A stretch of 64,000 nt of DNA from Marthasterias glacialis (lineage: Eukaryota; Echinodermata; Asteroidea; Forcipulatida; Asteriidae), in the NCBI GenBank assembly GCA_911728455.2, contig OU452231.1, forward strand, positions 6,354,963-6,418,962, written 5' to 3'. The notes below the pieces were generated by a model. The model saw only the letters and a list, made by a program, of their open reading frames with translations. It was not told the origin of the DNA and did no database searches. The first letter of the stretch is position 1, and each line of letters starts with the position of its first letter. Positions 1-12,700 of this stretch are shown here, piece after piece. The position numbers were made by a program, and so were the translations under genes.

Positions 1-751
1 GTGAGCATTCCCCTTTCCAGCGATGTTAACCGAGATCTGCTGGGTACCAACTGGAACGTAGCTGACAACACACTGGATTTCTCCATTGGTAACGCTCGAA
101 ATGGCGCACACCACCCCACCAATGGAGACAGTCACTACAGATGCATCATTGGTGAATCCTGATCCGACGATGAAGACTGACGTGCTTGGTCCGGAGACGG
201 TGGCGGGAGAGACGCCGTTGACCTGTGGTGTCATAGCCTCAGAGAACATAAAGCTGCAGTCTCCCTTACACACAGCTTGCTGTGAGTTGATCCGAATGGT
301 CAGCTCGACATTCCCTGCCTCAGACACCATCGTGACACACACTACCTCCTTGTAAGACACCGTCTGGACGAAGCACCTCGTCTCCCCGATCCTAACCTCC
401 ACATCGTCTGGAGATTCGGCTGCAAAACCGTCCCCAGTGATGATGATCTCAGAGCCGCCGCTCAGCGATCCCTCGTGGGTGGACAGCCCGTCAATCTGTG
501 GCTTGAGGATGAAGACTTGTTTCTCTGGTGATGCGATTTGAATCAGGGCCAGCCCCCGATTCTTAACCGAGACCAACACTCGGTGGCGATCACCGACCGT
601 CATGCTATCTGCTGTGTCAATCAAACATGTGAGGGCAGTTTTTGTACTGGTCTTTGGGATGCAGTTGTAGTCGCCGATAGAAATCTTATTCTCACACGGG
701 TCTTCACTGAACCCAATCCCTTGAATTGTTATAAGTGTTGTGGCATCGCCC
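1..751 (-). CDS. PKHD1L1: PKHD1L1-like exon 34 (partial at window edge): three IPT repeats
   Basis: A long exon, open through base 1, residues about 1551-1801. It closes one IPT (ATTLITIQGIGFSEDP), holds a full one (LSGGSEIIITGDGFAAES, with CKGDCSF cysteines at its end) and most of another (VFIVGSGFTND, then VPVGTQQISVN). Acceptor ttacag in phase 2. The exon end is beyond the window. Confidence 0.93.
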
Positions 752-3700
752 CTGTAAAAAATAAACATACCCGACACAATACTGAAACATGGATAATGTT
801 ACAAACTGTTGACAAAAGTGAGACAGCAAAAAAAAAAACAATAAAATAAAAATATATTAAAAAGCAGTTTAGACCACAACGGAATTAACGGTTAGTCTTG
901 TATTGATGACATAAAAAAGTTTAAAAAAAAGGGGGGGAATCACAAACACTTTTACTAAACTAAATCTATTGAAACTATAGGTACTGTTCATGATTTTAGT
1001 CGGCAGAGTGTTTGAATGTCTTTTGTAATGACACATTATTTGTGGTTTTTACCCGTAAAACATTGGTGATAAGCACTGTATACTCAGTGCTTTTGAAGTC
1101 CTGTAAAAAATCACCCCCAAAAAAACAACAGGCTACACAGGTGGAATTCGAATCCATGATCTAATGATCGTGACTTTTATAAACGAGTTGACAACGACTT
1201 AAAACTTTGAATCTTCGTCAAATTGACCAGTCAGTCCTGATCAACATCTGTAAGCTCCGTTTACAGCCATGTTTGCCATCTGTTGTGTTACCTCATGTTT
1301 TAACTGTCCCATCAGACCCTATAGATTGAAAAATCTTCAAAGTACCCACAATTGTGATTATGAAAGTAGTGATGTTGAAAGTGTATGGACTAAAATTAGT
1401 CTGCCAAATACAAAACCAATTGTTGTTGGCGCCATGTTTTGAAATTAGAATTTTTTTTTCTTCGGATCCTGGCCCAGTTTAAATGTCATTTACATGTTAA
1501 ACAACAACAAATAATACAGGTTCTGAGCCAAAAAATTGGGCAGTGGATTTGGAGCCCAACAGGTTGTTCACAATGTTTAGACAATATTCTTGATTGTTGA
1601 TTTATTCGTCTTACTCATTTGGGCTGATTTGTTGCACGACTGGGGTGCTGCACATCCAGAAAGAAAAGAAGAAATCGGCAGGGTCCTCTCCGCTACCTAT
1701 AGGAGTGTTGCATCCTGGGATAGGGGAATCATCCCCAGGGCATGGATCAGTACTCACCGGAGCAGAAACACCTTTTAGAGTAAAAAAAAAAAAAACACCA
1801 ATCCATTACTATCATCACCGGGGATGTTATCAGTAAAATAAAAAATAAAACAATCTACCCCTTACTATTTTGCCAAGTTTATACTTAGGGTAACATTCCG
1901 TACAGCTGGTAGATGCATAAATTTGCTAAGCACAGAAGAAATCTTGCTTAGCAGTAAAAGGTCATCAGTCAAAATGACATGCAACTTATACATTGCTGTG
2001 ACTGGTGCCCACTATTTTGCTTTTTGCTTTGCAAATAAATTGGCCAAATATACAGTTTTCATCTGAACACCTTTGAAATTTGGTCAAGGTTTGTCCAAAG
2101 TGATAACTCTGGTGGTGACTATGGGGCACACAGCTGAAAAGGCCAGATCTGATCAACATTACTGCTGCAGCCGATAGCATTAATCTAGCATTGCCCATTG
2201 TTTTTCTTTTTGCTTCGCAAATAAATTGGCCAAATATAAAATTGACATCTGAACACCTTTGAAATTTGGTCAAGGTTTGTCTAAAGTGATGACTCTGGTG
2301 GTGACTATGGGAGCACACAGCTGAAAAGGCCCGATCTGATCAACATTACTGCTGCAGCCGATAGCATCAGCCATATTGACAAAGTCGCTTGATTAATTCA
2401 GCTCAACTTATCATATATTATAATTAGCTACCTGACATAGTTTCATGCAGAGCCTTAAAGCCAGCAACTTGAACGATGAGTTTGTGAACAGATGACGTGG
2501 GTTCTTTGACTACGATGGTTCCCTTCATGTACACCTGACCCTCATCATCAACAGATCCACTAGAATAGTAGTAGGTACCAGGGGAAGCAAACTTGTATGC
2601 AAAGATACCTGTAATAAAGCAGCAGGAAAAATATTTGCTTTTTTTAACATGACATCCGTTAAAATATACGCAGTAGAGCCTGTGTACAATCTACATTGGC
2701 TACAATCTGCATCTTGGCAACCTGTAGAACAACAAGTTCGATTTAAGATCTTGTTACTTGCGCCCCGTTGCCTTAATGCCTCAGCTCCAACATACTGTCC
2801 AACAAAGAACCTGTTGATATTTGCATTCCTGCTCCTCAATTTAAAATCTTGTTACTTGTGCCCCGTTGCCTTGATGCCTCAGCTCCAACGAACTGTCCAA
2901 CAAAGAACCTGTTGATATTTGCATTCCTGCTCCCAAATGTCGGTCTTTCGCATTCTAAGAAGCAAACACAATGGACCTTTGTCATGGTGCAGCCATCTTG
3001 ATTTTCTCCCATTCAAACCAATGTAACCAAACCGAGGCTGGAAGGGCAAATAGTCTGGTTCCTTTTTGTACAATGAATATCAGCATCTATTACTGCTATT
3101 GGATACAGGGAACATGACCAAGATGGTGGCAGCATGATAAAGGTCTATTTGGGGGGGGGGGTATCGTGCTTTTTCGATTGCTGCACCTTGGATGTGGAAT
3201 CATCTTCCTGAGAATATCAAATGATTATCTCCTTCAGTGTTTTTTTAATATTTTTTTTTTAACCTACTTTTTTTTAGAGCTTACTGTACGGCACTATGAA
3301 CAACGACTGTTGGATTGGTGCCTTATATATCTATCAATCAACTGATTGATTTAGAAGGATACCAGTCACAAATGGTGCATGTGACATGGTATTTTGGCTG
3401 GTAACCTTATTCTGGTTAGCATGATTTTGTTGTGCTTAGCTACTTGTTGTGCTTAAGTAGGTCTTTGAAATTGGGCCTGGGAGGCAAAGCAACTCCGCTG
3501 CATTCAAAATGAAGACTTCGATAACAGAATCTTACAATCGACATGAAAATTGTGTAAAAATTGAATGTGCATGTGCTTTCTTTTTCAGATTGCCAGGAAA
3601 AGGTTCGAGTGACTTGACGCTAAGTTGTTTTGACATACCCTCTGTTGTTCGCCCCCCACTGATGAACCCCTGGCCATCATAGGAAACAGAGTCAGCATCA

Positions 3701-6700
3701 GCTGTCTGCATGACGGCGTATCCGATACCAGTCACATACTGTGGGATGACCCACTGCCACACTACGACATCACCTGCTGTGATACTTAAGAGGGAAGGAT
3801 TCCACTTGTAGCCCAGACCGAGAGCTTCAGGGGAAACAAAAATCATGACAAATACAGCCAATATTACCCTTTTGTAAACAGTAAATATTTATATACAATT
3901 AAACTAAACAGCAAGTTGGTTGCAATGAATCTGTGTTGAAGTTACATATCCCGATTTTCACCAAAAGAATTTTTTGGAAGAATTTTTTCTCTGAACGAAT
4001 TTTGACAAATGATGCCTTTTCAAAACCAAAAACATACCAAAAACTTTGTACCACAGACAATCCACAAAATACATGTAATATGCAAACTCGTCTGAACATG
4101 GCTGACAGACGCGAGATAAAATCGGGATCCCAATAATAATTCAATTTTTAGCTATTAAAAATTTAAACCAAACTTTGGGGTTCGTATCGGCCAAAAGTTG
4201 GACCAAGCATCTTTAAACCATGGATGTCAAAAAAATATCTGCAGAGATTTTGCATGTAGTTGAAGGATATTAGGTTGATCTTAAAAGTACACACCAAGAA
4301 GTGATTTGTTTATGAGAGGTAATAATTCAAACCAAAGGCTTTCTTTCAGGGATAAAAAGCATGTAAGCTTACATTCTCAATCGGGTTGCACGGTTATGAA
4401 TCAAAAAAAGTTCATAAAAATTTTTATAAATTTCTTATAAGATTTGTATGATATTCTTAGAACATTCTCATTAGTTTCTTGAGAGATTTCATGATCATTC
4501 TATAAGACTCTTCTGAGATTTGTAAGAGTTTTATAAGATTCTTATAAGATTCCAAGATTCTTAAAAGATTCTTATAAGATTCTTACAAGAATCGTATAAG
4601 AATCTATTAAGATTCTTATAAGATTCTTATAAGATTCTGTTAAGATTCTTATAAGATTCTTTCATTTGTTTTGAATGGTTTGGAATTAACATTCTTAGGT
4701 CTAAAGGTCAAAGGGGAGTTTCAGACCCAAACTCACATTCATGTTTCCCGAAGTTATCCACTCTGTGCATCTTCTCTGAGCTGGCAACCGCACAGACAAT
4801 TTCATCGCCATCCACCGCCGCCACCTCACAGCTGATGTCACCAAGCATGACACTGACATCGCTTGCATTGTAACCAAAGCCTGAACCAGTGAGGGTCATC
4901 ATCGTGCCCCCTTGGACGGAGCCTCGGTCTGGGAACATCCCTGTCACTTCCAACTCGTACTTGAAATTGTTATTACTGGGCAAGAATAAAAATAAAAGTA
5001 TAAAAGTGAGGAGTATTTTTCTGTTACCTCGGCTCTTTTCCCAGACAATTCTTATTCAGGCTGCGTTGGAATGAAGTTACTTTGGCTATGGCCATGCTCG
5101 TTGAAAATAAGGTTATATGGGACACAAAGGTGCATTTCCAAGGATTGAATTAAAAATTTACATTTGCCTTTAAACTCATATCTGCCTGACTGGTCCTAGT
5201 GCACAAACACTGTTCCTGCCTATTAAACCCATGTAGTACTTATGGCTTCACTAAAAGAAACATTCACGATTTACTGCCTTGCAAATAAACACACCACAAA
5301 GAATCTGTACACAGTTATATAGAGTACATGATTCTCTTTTGTATGATATATTATACAAATATTGAATGCATATGAGTACATTGATGCAGAATATAATCAC
5401 GAGGTGAAATTGGGACTATTCCATTAAAATGGAAAAGCCAGATTTCATTGAGTGATTATATTCTGCAACAATGCACGAATGAAACGCATTCAATATTTTT
5501 TTTACAAGACTCACACAAAGATCCTTGTCATGTGAATTCTTTTCACAACAAACACAAAAAAGACATGTTCCTCGTCCACTCCAAACTCTGAAAATTCTAT
5601 TAAAAAAACTCTAAACAACATGGACGACTCCATGCAGAGACACCAACCTTGTCCACCGTGACACGACCTTGCCTCATTTGGTCAAACTGACCAGTGGGAA
5701 CGATTGTTTCACAGCTTAATTATATCATGTACAACATGTCGTGGCCGAGCGGTCTAGTCCGCCGAACTAAAGTTCTTTAGTTTAAAGAATGTGGGTTTAA
5801 ATCTCGGCCTGGCCAGTAGGGGTTTACCCCGGTGTTCTGGTTCAAATACATGTAGCAAGCATCCTTATCTACAGGTTTCCTCAGGCTTCCGAGCTACAGT
5901 GATTCACTTCGCTTTTGAGTCATTCTTGGCTTCATTACCAGAATAATAATAATAAACATAATAATAATAATAATGTATATGTTGGATCATATAAACTGCA
6001 GATACTTGTCTTTAACGATTCCTAATTTTGTCTGCATGCTTGAATGCATTGCCAAAGACTCACTTGAATTCTGCGAATCCTTTATCAGTGACTGTAAGCT
6101 CCACATGGAAGTTGCCAGGAGAGTGTTCAGGAATCGTAGCGGTGATCTCGACATCACTCTGGCTTTTGATCTGACACTTTGTATTCCCAATAGACACCAC
6201 AGCACCAGAGGCCCCGAAGCCAGACCCCGATATAACCAGGTCACCTCCACCTATATGGTCAAAACAAAGGGTACGATGAGGTTGCGGTAGAAACTAGGTT
6301 CATCTAGTCCAGCTGTGACGGTAAATCATTTGGGGCACCTGCTGCTAGGTGCAGGATTCTCATCAACTAGTAGACTCGGCAGGTCAGGTTTCCATTCCCA
6401 CCTTAGGTGCCTGAGGATACTTTTTCCTGCATGACCCAGAAAGCACTGAGCTCTATCAAATGTCGGTAATAATCGGTATAGACCTTATGCGAATGACGGA
6501 GCATTTAGTACATGAAAGGGTGCCCTCGCCTTGAGGTAAAAACAGTCTACAACGCAAATTTGATATCATTTGGTTCAGCAACCAGAGTCAGGATATCAAA
6601 ACCATTGCATATGTCGACAAAATATGAGCAAAGTCCGGCTGAGGCAAACTGGGCATAATTCTGTCAAGCTGTGAATCAGAATTTTACCAGCAAATTTATT

Positions 6701-9700
6701 TGCTAATTACTTTTTCTAAGCTTGTTAGTTCCCAATCAAGATCTCTTTATAACAGAGTGAATAACGGTATTTCCTGAAAGCTACAAGGAGGCCACTCTAG
6801 GTATGCTGCAGTCTTGAGCATCTTCTGACTGCTTTCTGCCTCTGTATTTTCACTTCTTTCCACTTGACTGCTTCTGGTACTTCTTGTGTTGTCATTTAGC
6901 CTTTGAGAAAGACTCTGCTAGGGTCGAATTGTGGGGCCATTAAACATTTTTTGCATTTATACAACAGGTCCTTGTGGTTGGTAAGCAGTTTGCAACAGCT
7001 AATTTCATTTTTCCAAAACAAAATCAATTAATACAAAATTAATGCCCACCTTTCACAGTTGAGGTGGTTGGGTTAATTTCTGTTATCGTCGGTGTCTGTG
7101 CAGCATCATAATTGTAGCTATTATCCAGCACTTTTGTCTCTCCATTAACAGTGATTGATACATCTACTGCAGTCGTTGCTCTTCGATAACGACTTATCTG
7201 GGGTTGATAAATGAGAAATACTGTCAGAAATGCAGGGTTTGAATGAGTTATCCACAAGAATTCCAGTCAGAGTGTTGCAATCCTATGAATGCTATTCTCA
7301 ATGTCAGTCAGATTTAGAAAGGGTTAACCATGAGACAACAAGAGGGTAGGATTTGGACTAGAACCATTTTGAAAAGTTGCTACAACAAGTAGCTTACCAA
7401 TCAAGTCATATTTATTGATAAAAAAAAGAGATCAGTATTTGATAATTGAATCCTTTAGCAACCATTGCGGCCGCAAGTTGCTTGTACCAAAATACCCTAA
7501 GCAGCCACAAACATAAAGGTCATCTGCTCTACAGAGTGGGGGTTGTGGGTTCCAATCCAACCTGAGCAGCCCGTGTTTTTTTTTCGGCAAGACTTGCAAA
7601 GCACGAAGTACACAGTGCTTATCACATATCATTACAAGGGTAACACCAAAATGGTATTATTATAATTTTTTTTTATTCACTGTACATCACTGTTTATTAA
7701 TCTGGTAATAACAGGGACACCAATTAAAAAAAAATTAAAATACACATGACTGTCCCTAAAAAAAAAAAAAAATAAATACATTTTTGAGGAGTACTTTACA
7801 ATAGTATTTACGTTTTTTTATTTTTTTTAATAAGTTAATGCTTACCCCACTTTTCAATGCGATGACACATTGTATCTGGCTGTAGGTCATGGATACAATG
7901 AGACATGCTTGAGTTCCAACATACACAGTGGTACTTTCTCCATCCTGGCTAAATCCACGTCCAGAAATGGTTACTTTTGTTCCACCTGCATCAATAAATT
8001 GATTGAGTGTTTACAATTCTACCAGAAACATTATCAGAAAAGCTGCAAACCACAAAAGGACCAAAAAGGAGCAAACTTGCTTGAGGAAACTGGTTACGAG
8101 TCCCCTTAAGCGATCATGGTGGCCGCTAGCGTCTTGTACCAAAATGCCCAAGGACCTTATGCACTGATGCCATCCCGCCGCCATCTTAGAGGTAAAATGA
8201 TGATGAAACAATGGAAAAACTCAGCTTTACATAAAGCTATGCACCGCACACTCGATGAGCCAATGAGCAACCTCCTTTTGACCTCTACATGAGTGGTGCC
8301 CCAATGTGGTGACATCATGTGCATAAGGTTTAAACTGCTTGGCCATGACACGCTGCAAATTATCTTTGGAATATACATTAAAAAATTATATATATAAATA
8401 TTTTTTTTTAAATCTGCTCAACAAATTTAATATTTTGATGTATTTTAAAGTTTTTAATTTTGTACAAATCATGCAATTCAGAAAGCTGTGAAAGTGATTT
8501 TTTATCAAATAAACCATTTCAGTTCAATTCAATATCTGCTAAGCAATAATTGGCAGGGAACCACTTGCTGGCAATGTATATAACATGGTATTTTGGCTGG
8601 TAACCTTATGGGTCACTTTTTCTTCTTACCTGCTGTGCTTCCAGATGCTGGGTCAATACTAGAAACCCTCAACTCTGACTGAAACGTGACTACACCTGTA
8701 AACGAGTAATTACAAATTGTCTGCAGCCAATCACACTGTGTGCTTTCATATGTTTTGAGCTAGGTCTGACTTCCACGTTTGGGGAACTTAATCGACTGAA
8801 GTTCAATAATTTCCATTTTGTTTGGCAATTCTTGGTAGCTATTTTGATTCTATGCTGTCGTTTTACTTGCAATGTGTGTTATTCTTTTATACCATTTGCT
8901 TTTTACTTGTTCTGAAATGATATAAATTTATAGACTTAAGTTTAATTTGAATTTAGATTACAAGTGGATCTGACAAGATGCTGCTGCCCAATAAAATCAT
9001 GCTGTGGATAACATTTCAAAGCTCTGAACAAGTGTGAACCTCTCTTATTCTTGGAGTCTTTTAAAATGATAGAGGTTTCGGCAGCTTGTTCTCTGTTAAT
9101 AGGCTATCATTACCTTTTATTTCTGTAAGAGCAAGGACATAAATATTTTTTTGTTTAAAAAAAAAAAAAAAAATCCACAGCCATCCGATACAATTGTAAC
9201 ATCAAATAAAGATTGTTTGCGGAACTCACTGCTAATTACCAGATTCAAACTGGCCTTTCGACACCTACAATGCAGGGGTCATGGGTTCGAATCCAACCCA
9301 AGTAGCCTGTTGATGTTTTTTCCCCGCAGGACACAGAGACAGGGATGAGAGTTGATGTCTGTGAAAATTCCTGAAAATGGCTTGCATGCCTGGGTCCCCC
9401 CTTATTCTAGACCCAGAACCTCCCAGATGTTGACAGGCTTACAGACTCCGTGCATCACCAGAAATGCAACAGAATATTTGGACACACTGTGGACTATTTC
9501 TCTTTCCCTTTGGTGATTGCTTTACTTCTTTCAAGAAAATTTGAAGGTTCAAGGAGCTTTTGAGGAAATCTAGAAATCAGAAAAAAATCCTAAAAGCTCA
9601 CACCCATAAGAGAGCACTGAGTAGTGCCTGTCGCACAACCAAAAACTACATCTTTATCCCTGATGCAACTAAAAAACAATGAACATTGAACTTTGCCCCT

Positions 9701-9740
9701 CCCATAGTTTTCCAAAATTCCAGACAGACTATTATTACTA

Positions 9741-9776
<36 letters not shown>

Positions 9777-12700
9777 TATTCGGCCGATGTCAAAAATAAC
9801 AACATACAAGTAGTACAAAGGAAAATTAAATTTAACAAAACGGGTAACAAAATACAAGGTACATGTACATGTAACAAAAACAGGAAGGGGTTAGACAAAG
9901 GGGTACTGGACAGGTAAGGGTTGGAAGGGTTGGGAAGGAAGGAGGGGGACATGGACAGGACTCTGGGAGGGGAACAATCCATTCTAAGACGGCCAGGATA
10001 AGCACAAGTGTACAACTACACTATAACTCGAAAGTCTGCTTATCCAATCAAAGAATAGAGTATAAATATTAACTATGACGAATAAAAAACTTCTATATAA
10101 ATAATAAAATTAATTTTACTCTGAATAAAGCCAATAAAAATTTGAAACACTGTATTAAAAACTTGATAGATATAAAGAGCTGCAGATAAACTGGACCTTA
10201 AAACAAGCAAATAATAAATAAATAAATAAATAGGTAAATAAATAAGTATATAAATAAGTAAATAAATGTTAGATCAATCAATTAAAACAAGACAATAAAT
10301 CAAGTGAACATCAAAATACTGACATTAAAATGAACAATAAAAAAAAATATAAAAAAAAAAAACTCTAAACATCATCAATGAAATAGCTGGACAGTAGATT
10401 ATTAAAACTCTTCCAATACAGCCTCTAGTTTATCCCACTACGTAGCTTACCGTTAGGGTACATTGCAAGTCCTTTACCCTTCACAATCAAGGTGATATTA
10501 TATAAGCCAGCAGGTACTTCCCCAACCAGTGCAGTTATCGATGTCTCACTGGAAGCGGTGATGTTACATTGGATACCTCCGATTGTAACAATATTGTCCT
10601 CTTGGACGGCACTGAACCCAGTACCAGTTAAAGTAAGGGTAGTACTTACAGAACCTACGATAAAAAAAAAGGTGAACCGGGGAAGAAAACATTAACGAAC
10701 TAAAAGGGCAGATTGTTAACAGGGAGTCAACGTAGGCCAGGAACCAATATCTTGACATATCGCGTCATAAAAAATGTTCATACCCTCACGAACCTTGTAA
10801 ACATTTGTCTTTCCCTCCATGCTTCAAACCTGGATCCCCTCCCTCCTAATTTGACCTCCCTATGACAGCACCACATGTATCACTTGAGAAATTTGGGTCC
10901 AAACCGCCAACTTGAATAAGGGAATGTGAAGAGGTTTTCAACTAAATGTTTAAACACGGTGAGGCCTGGTTCTTAATAGTTTTTACCAAGATGAAGTCAA
11001 GGTAAAATTATCACAAACCAGGCCTCACCGTGTTTAAACAACTAGCTGTAAACCGACTCAACACACATTTATTCCCATTTATTAATACCGCAGGGCTCGA
11101 AATTAACACTTGGACCTCAGGCCCGAGGCCAGTGATTTTAGCCTCTGGCCAGTAAAAAGTCGGGACCGGACAAGTCCGGCTGTCTTGCGTTTTTCAATTG
11201 AATAATAATACCTCACTGTGTAATAAAAATAAAAATGATGTTCAAATGTTGCCTTTGAGTCAAGTAAATATCTTTTAACTGTATTAATTATTGAAGCATA
11301 CTTAACACTATAAGACAAATGAAATATCTCTTAATGTTTGGTCAAATAAAACAGTTTACATGTTACCATGTTAAACTGTGTAGAAAGTCTTTTCTAATTA
11401 GATTTTCTGGTCCAGTAAAAAGTTTAAGCTACCAGCCCTGCGGACTTAGGGATTTTTCTCCTAAATTCGAGACCTGATATTACCTTTCTGTTAAAAACAT
11501 CAAAAAACCTTTAAAAGTTGGGAATGGAAGGAGTTGACTCTACACATTAACTTGGACCTCACCTGATGCTGGGCTTACTGCTGAAAGTCCTGGTGTGGCA
11601 TCAAGACTGAAGTCAAAAGTGCATTGACCTTCAGAGCAGCTAGAGGGGATGGTGTTCACAATCACCTCCACCTGCCAAGTTTAATAAAAAAAAGATTGAT
11701 CACAATACCTTGTCTTTCTAAATAATCACGAGGCACTCGGATTTTCATATGGAACTTGAACGCATCATTTGTTCTCAAATTGTTTTTGTCAAAGATGAAG
11801 CCCAAACTGAAATTATTTCCAAAAAAGTTCAATTTTAAAGGCACAAACATTTCTAAGAATTTTAATTATTATTTTTTTAACATAATGTGCCAGTTTAAGC
11901 TGACCTTGGCAGTGTTTTTTGTTTTGTTCTTTCTTCTGGTTTTTTTACCCATACACGGAAGTGTGTTAAGCACTGTATACTCAGTACTTTCCTAGAGACC
12001 AGAGTCCTGTGAACAAAATCCACAGGCATATTCCTTGAGTGGGATTCGAACCCAAGACCCCCGCCATTCTAGAGCAGATGTCTCACCAACTAGACTACCG
12101 AGATTGCCGGGCAGCTAGAGGCAGTTCAAATCCTATCAGCAGTGGGTACCGCAACTGGCTATCAGCAGAATAATCAAAACACTCCTGTAAATGCACACAC
12201 AGGTGCATGCGGATCTGGTAGAGCGTTCTTGCTTTGTTTCTTTTAAAATAAAATCTTATTGTTTACTCAATACATTTAGTAAAAGTGGATAAGGCATAGT
12301 GTATATCATCTTAATTTGGGTACTTGTTTTAAAACATCTTTGCCGGCAGGAACATTTTTCTTTTGTTTCTTTTTGCTCCACCCCAATCCTGACAAAAGTG
12401 GAATCCACAGAGCCAAATATTAAGTATAACGTCCCTCAGGTGAAGTCTAAAAGTCAAATTTCTTAGGCTAAGTCTTCAGTGAAATATCAAGCCTTTGAAT
12501 TGTTGTTGTTATGGCCCTGTAGTGTGTAGTCTTTATATAAAATAAAATCAATTCATGAAAATGTAAATATTAAGAAAGAAATGGGGACCAACCTGAGAAT
12601 TTTCATGGGGTACCCGAAGGAATTCTCCTGGTATGGGTGCCATGAAGAGCTGTCCTTTGCGTAAACATTTAGATAAGATGTCGACCTCATTGCCAATAAG

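Noticed and set aside
1590-1836. Plus-strand small ORFs at 1.6-1.8 kb
   Set aside because: They are antisense shadows of exon 33 of the PKHD1L1 homologue.
1986-2318. A 110-codon minus-strand gene
   Set aside because: It is produced by the direct repeat pair and its protein repeats with it.
5737-5830. A tRNA-Ser/Leu gene
   Set aside because: The B box is decayed, the arms do not close well, and a SINE body and AAT tail follow directly.
11091-11482. A confirmed hAT element
   Set aside because: The ends look hAT-like but the 8-base target duplication cannot be shown, so only a generic call was kept.
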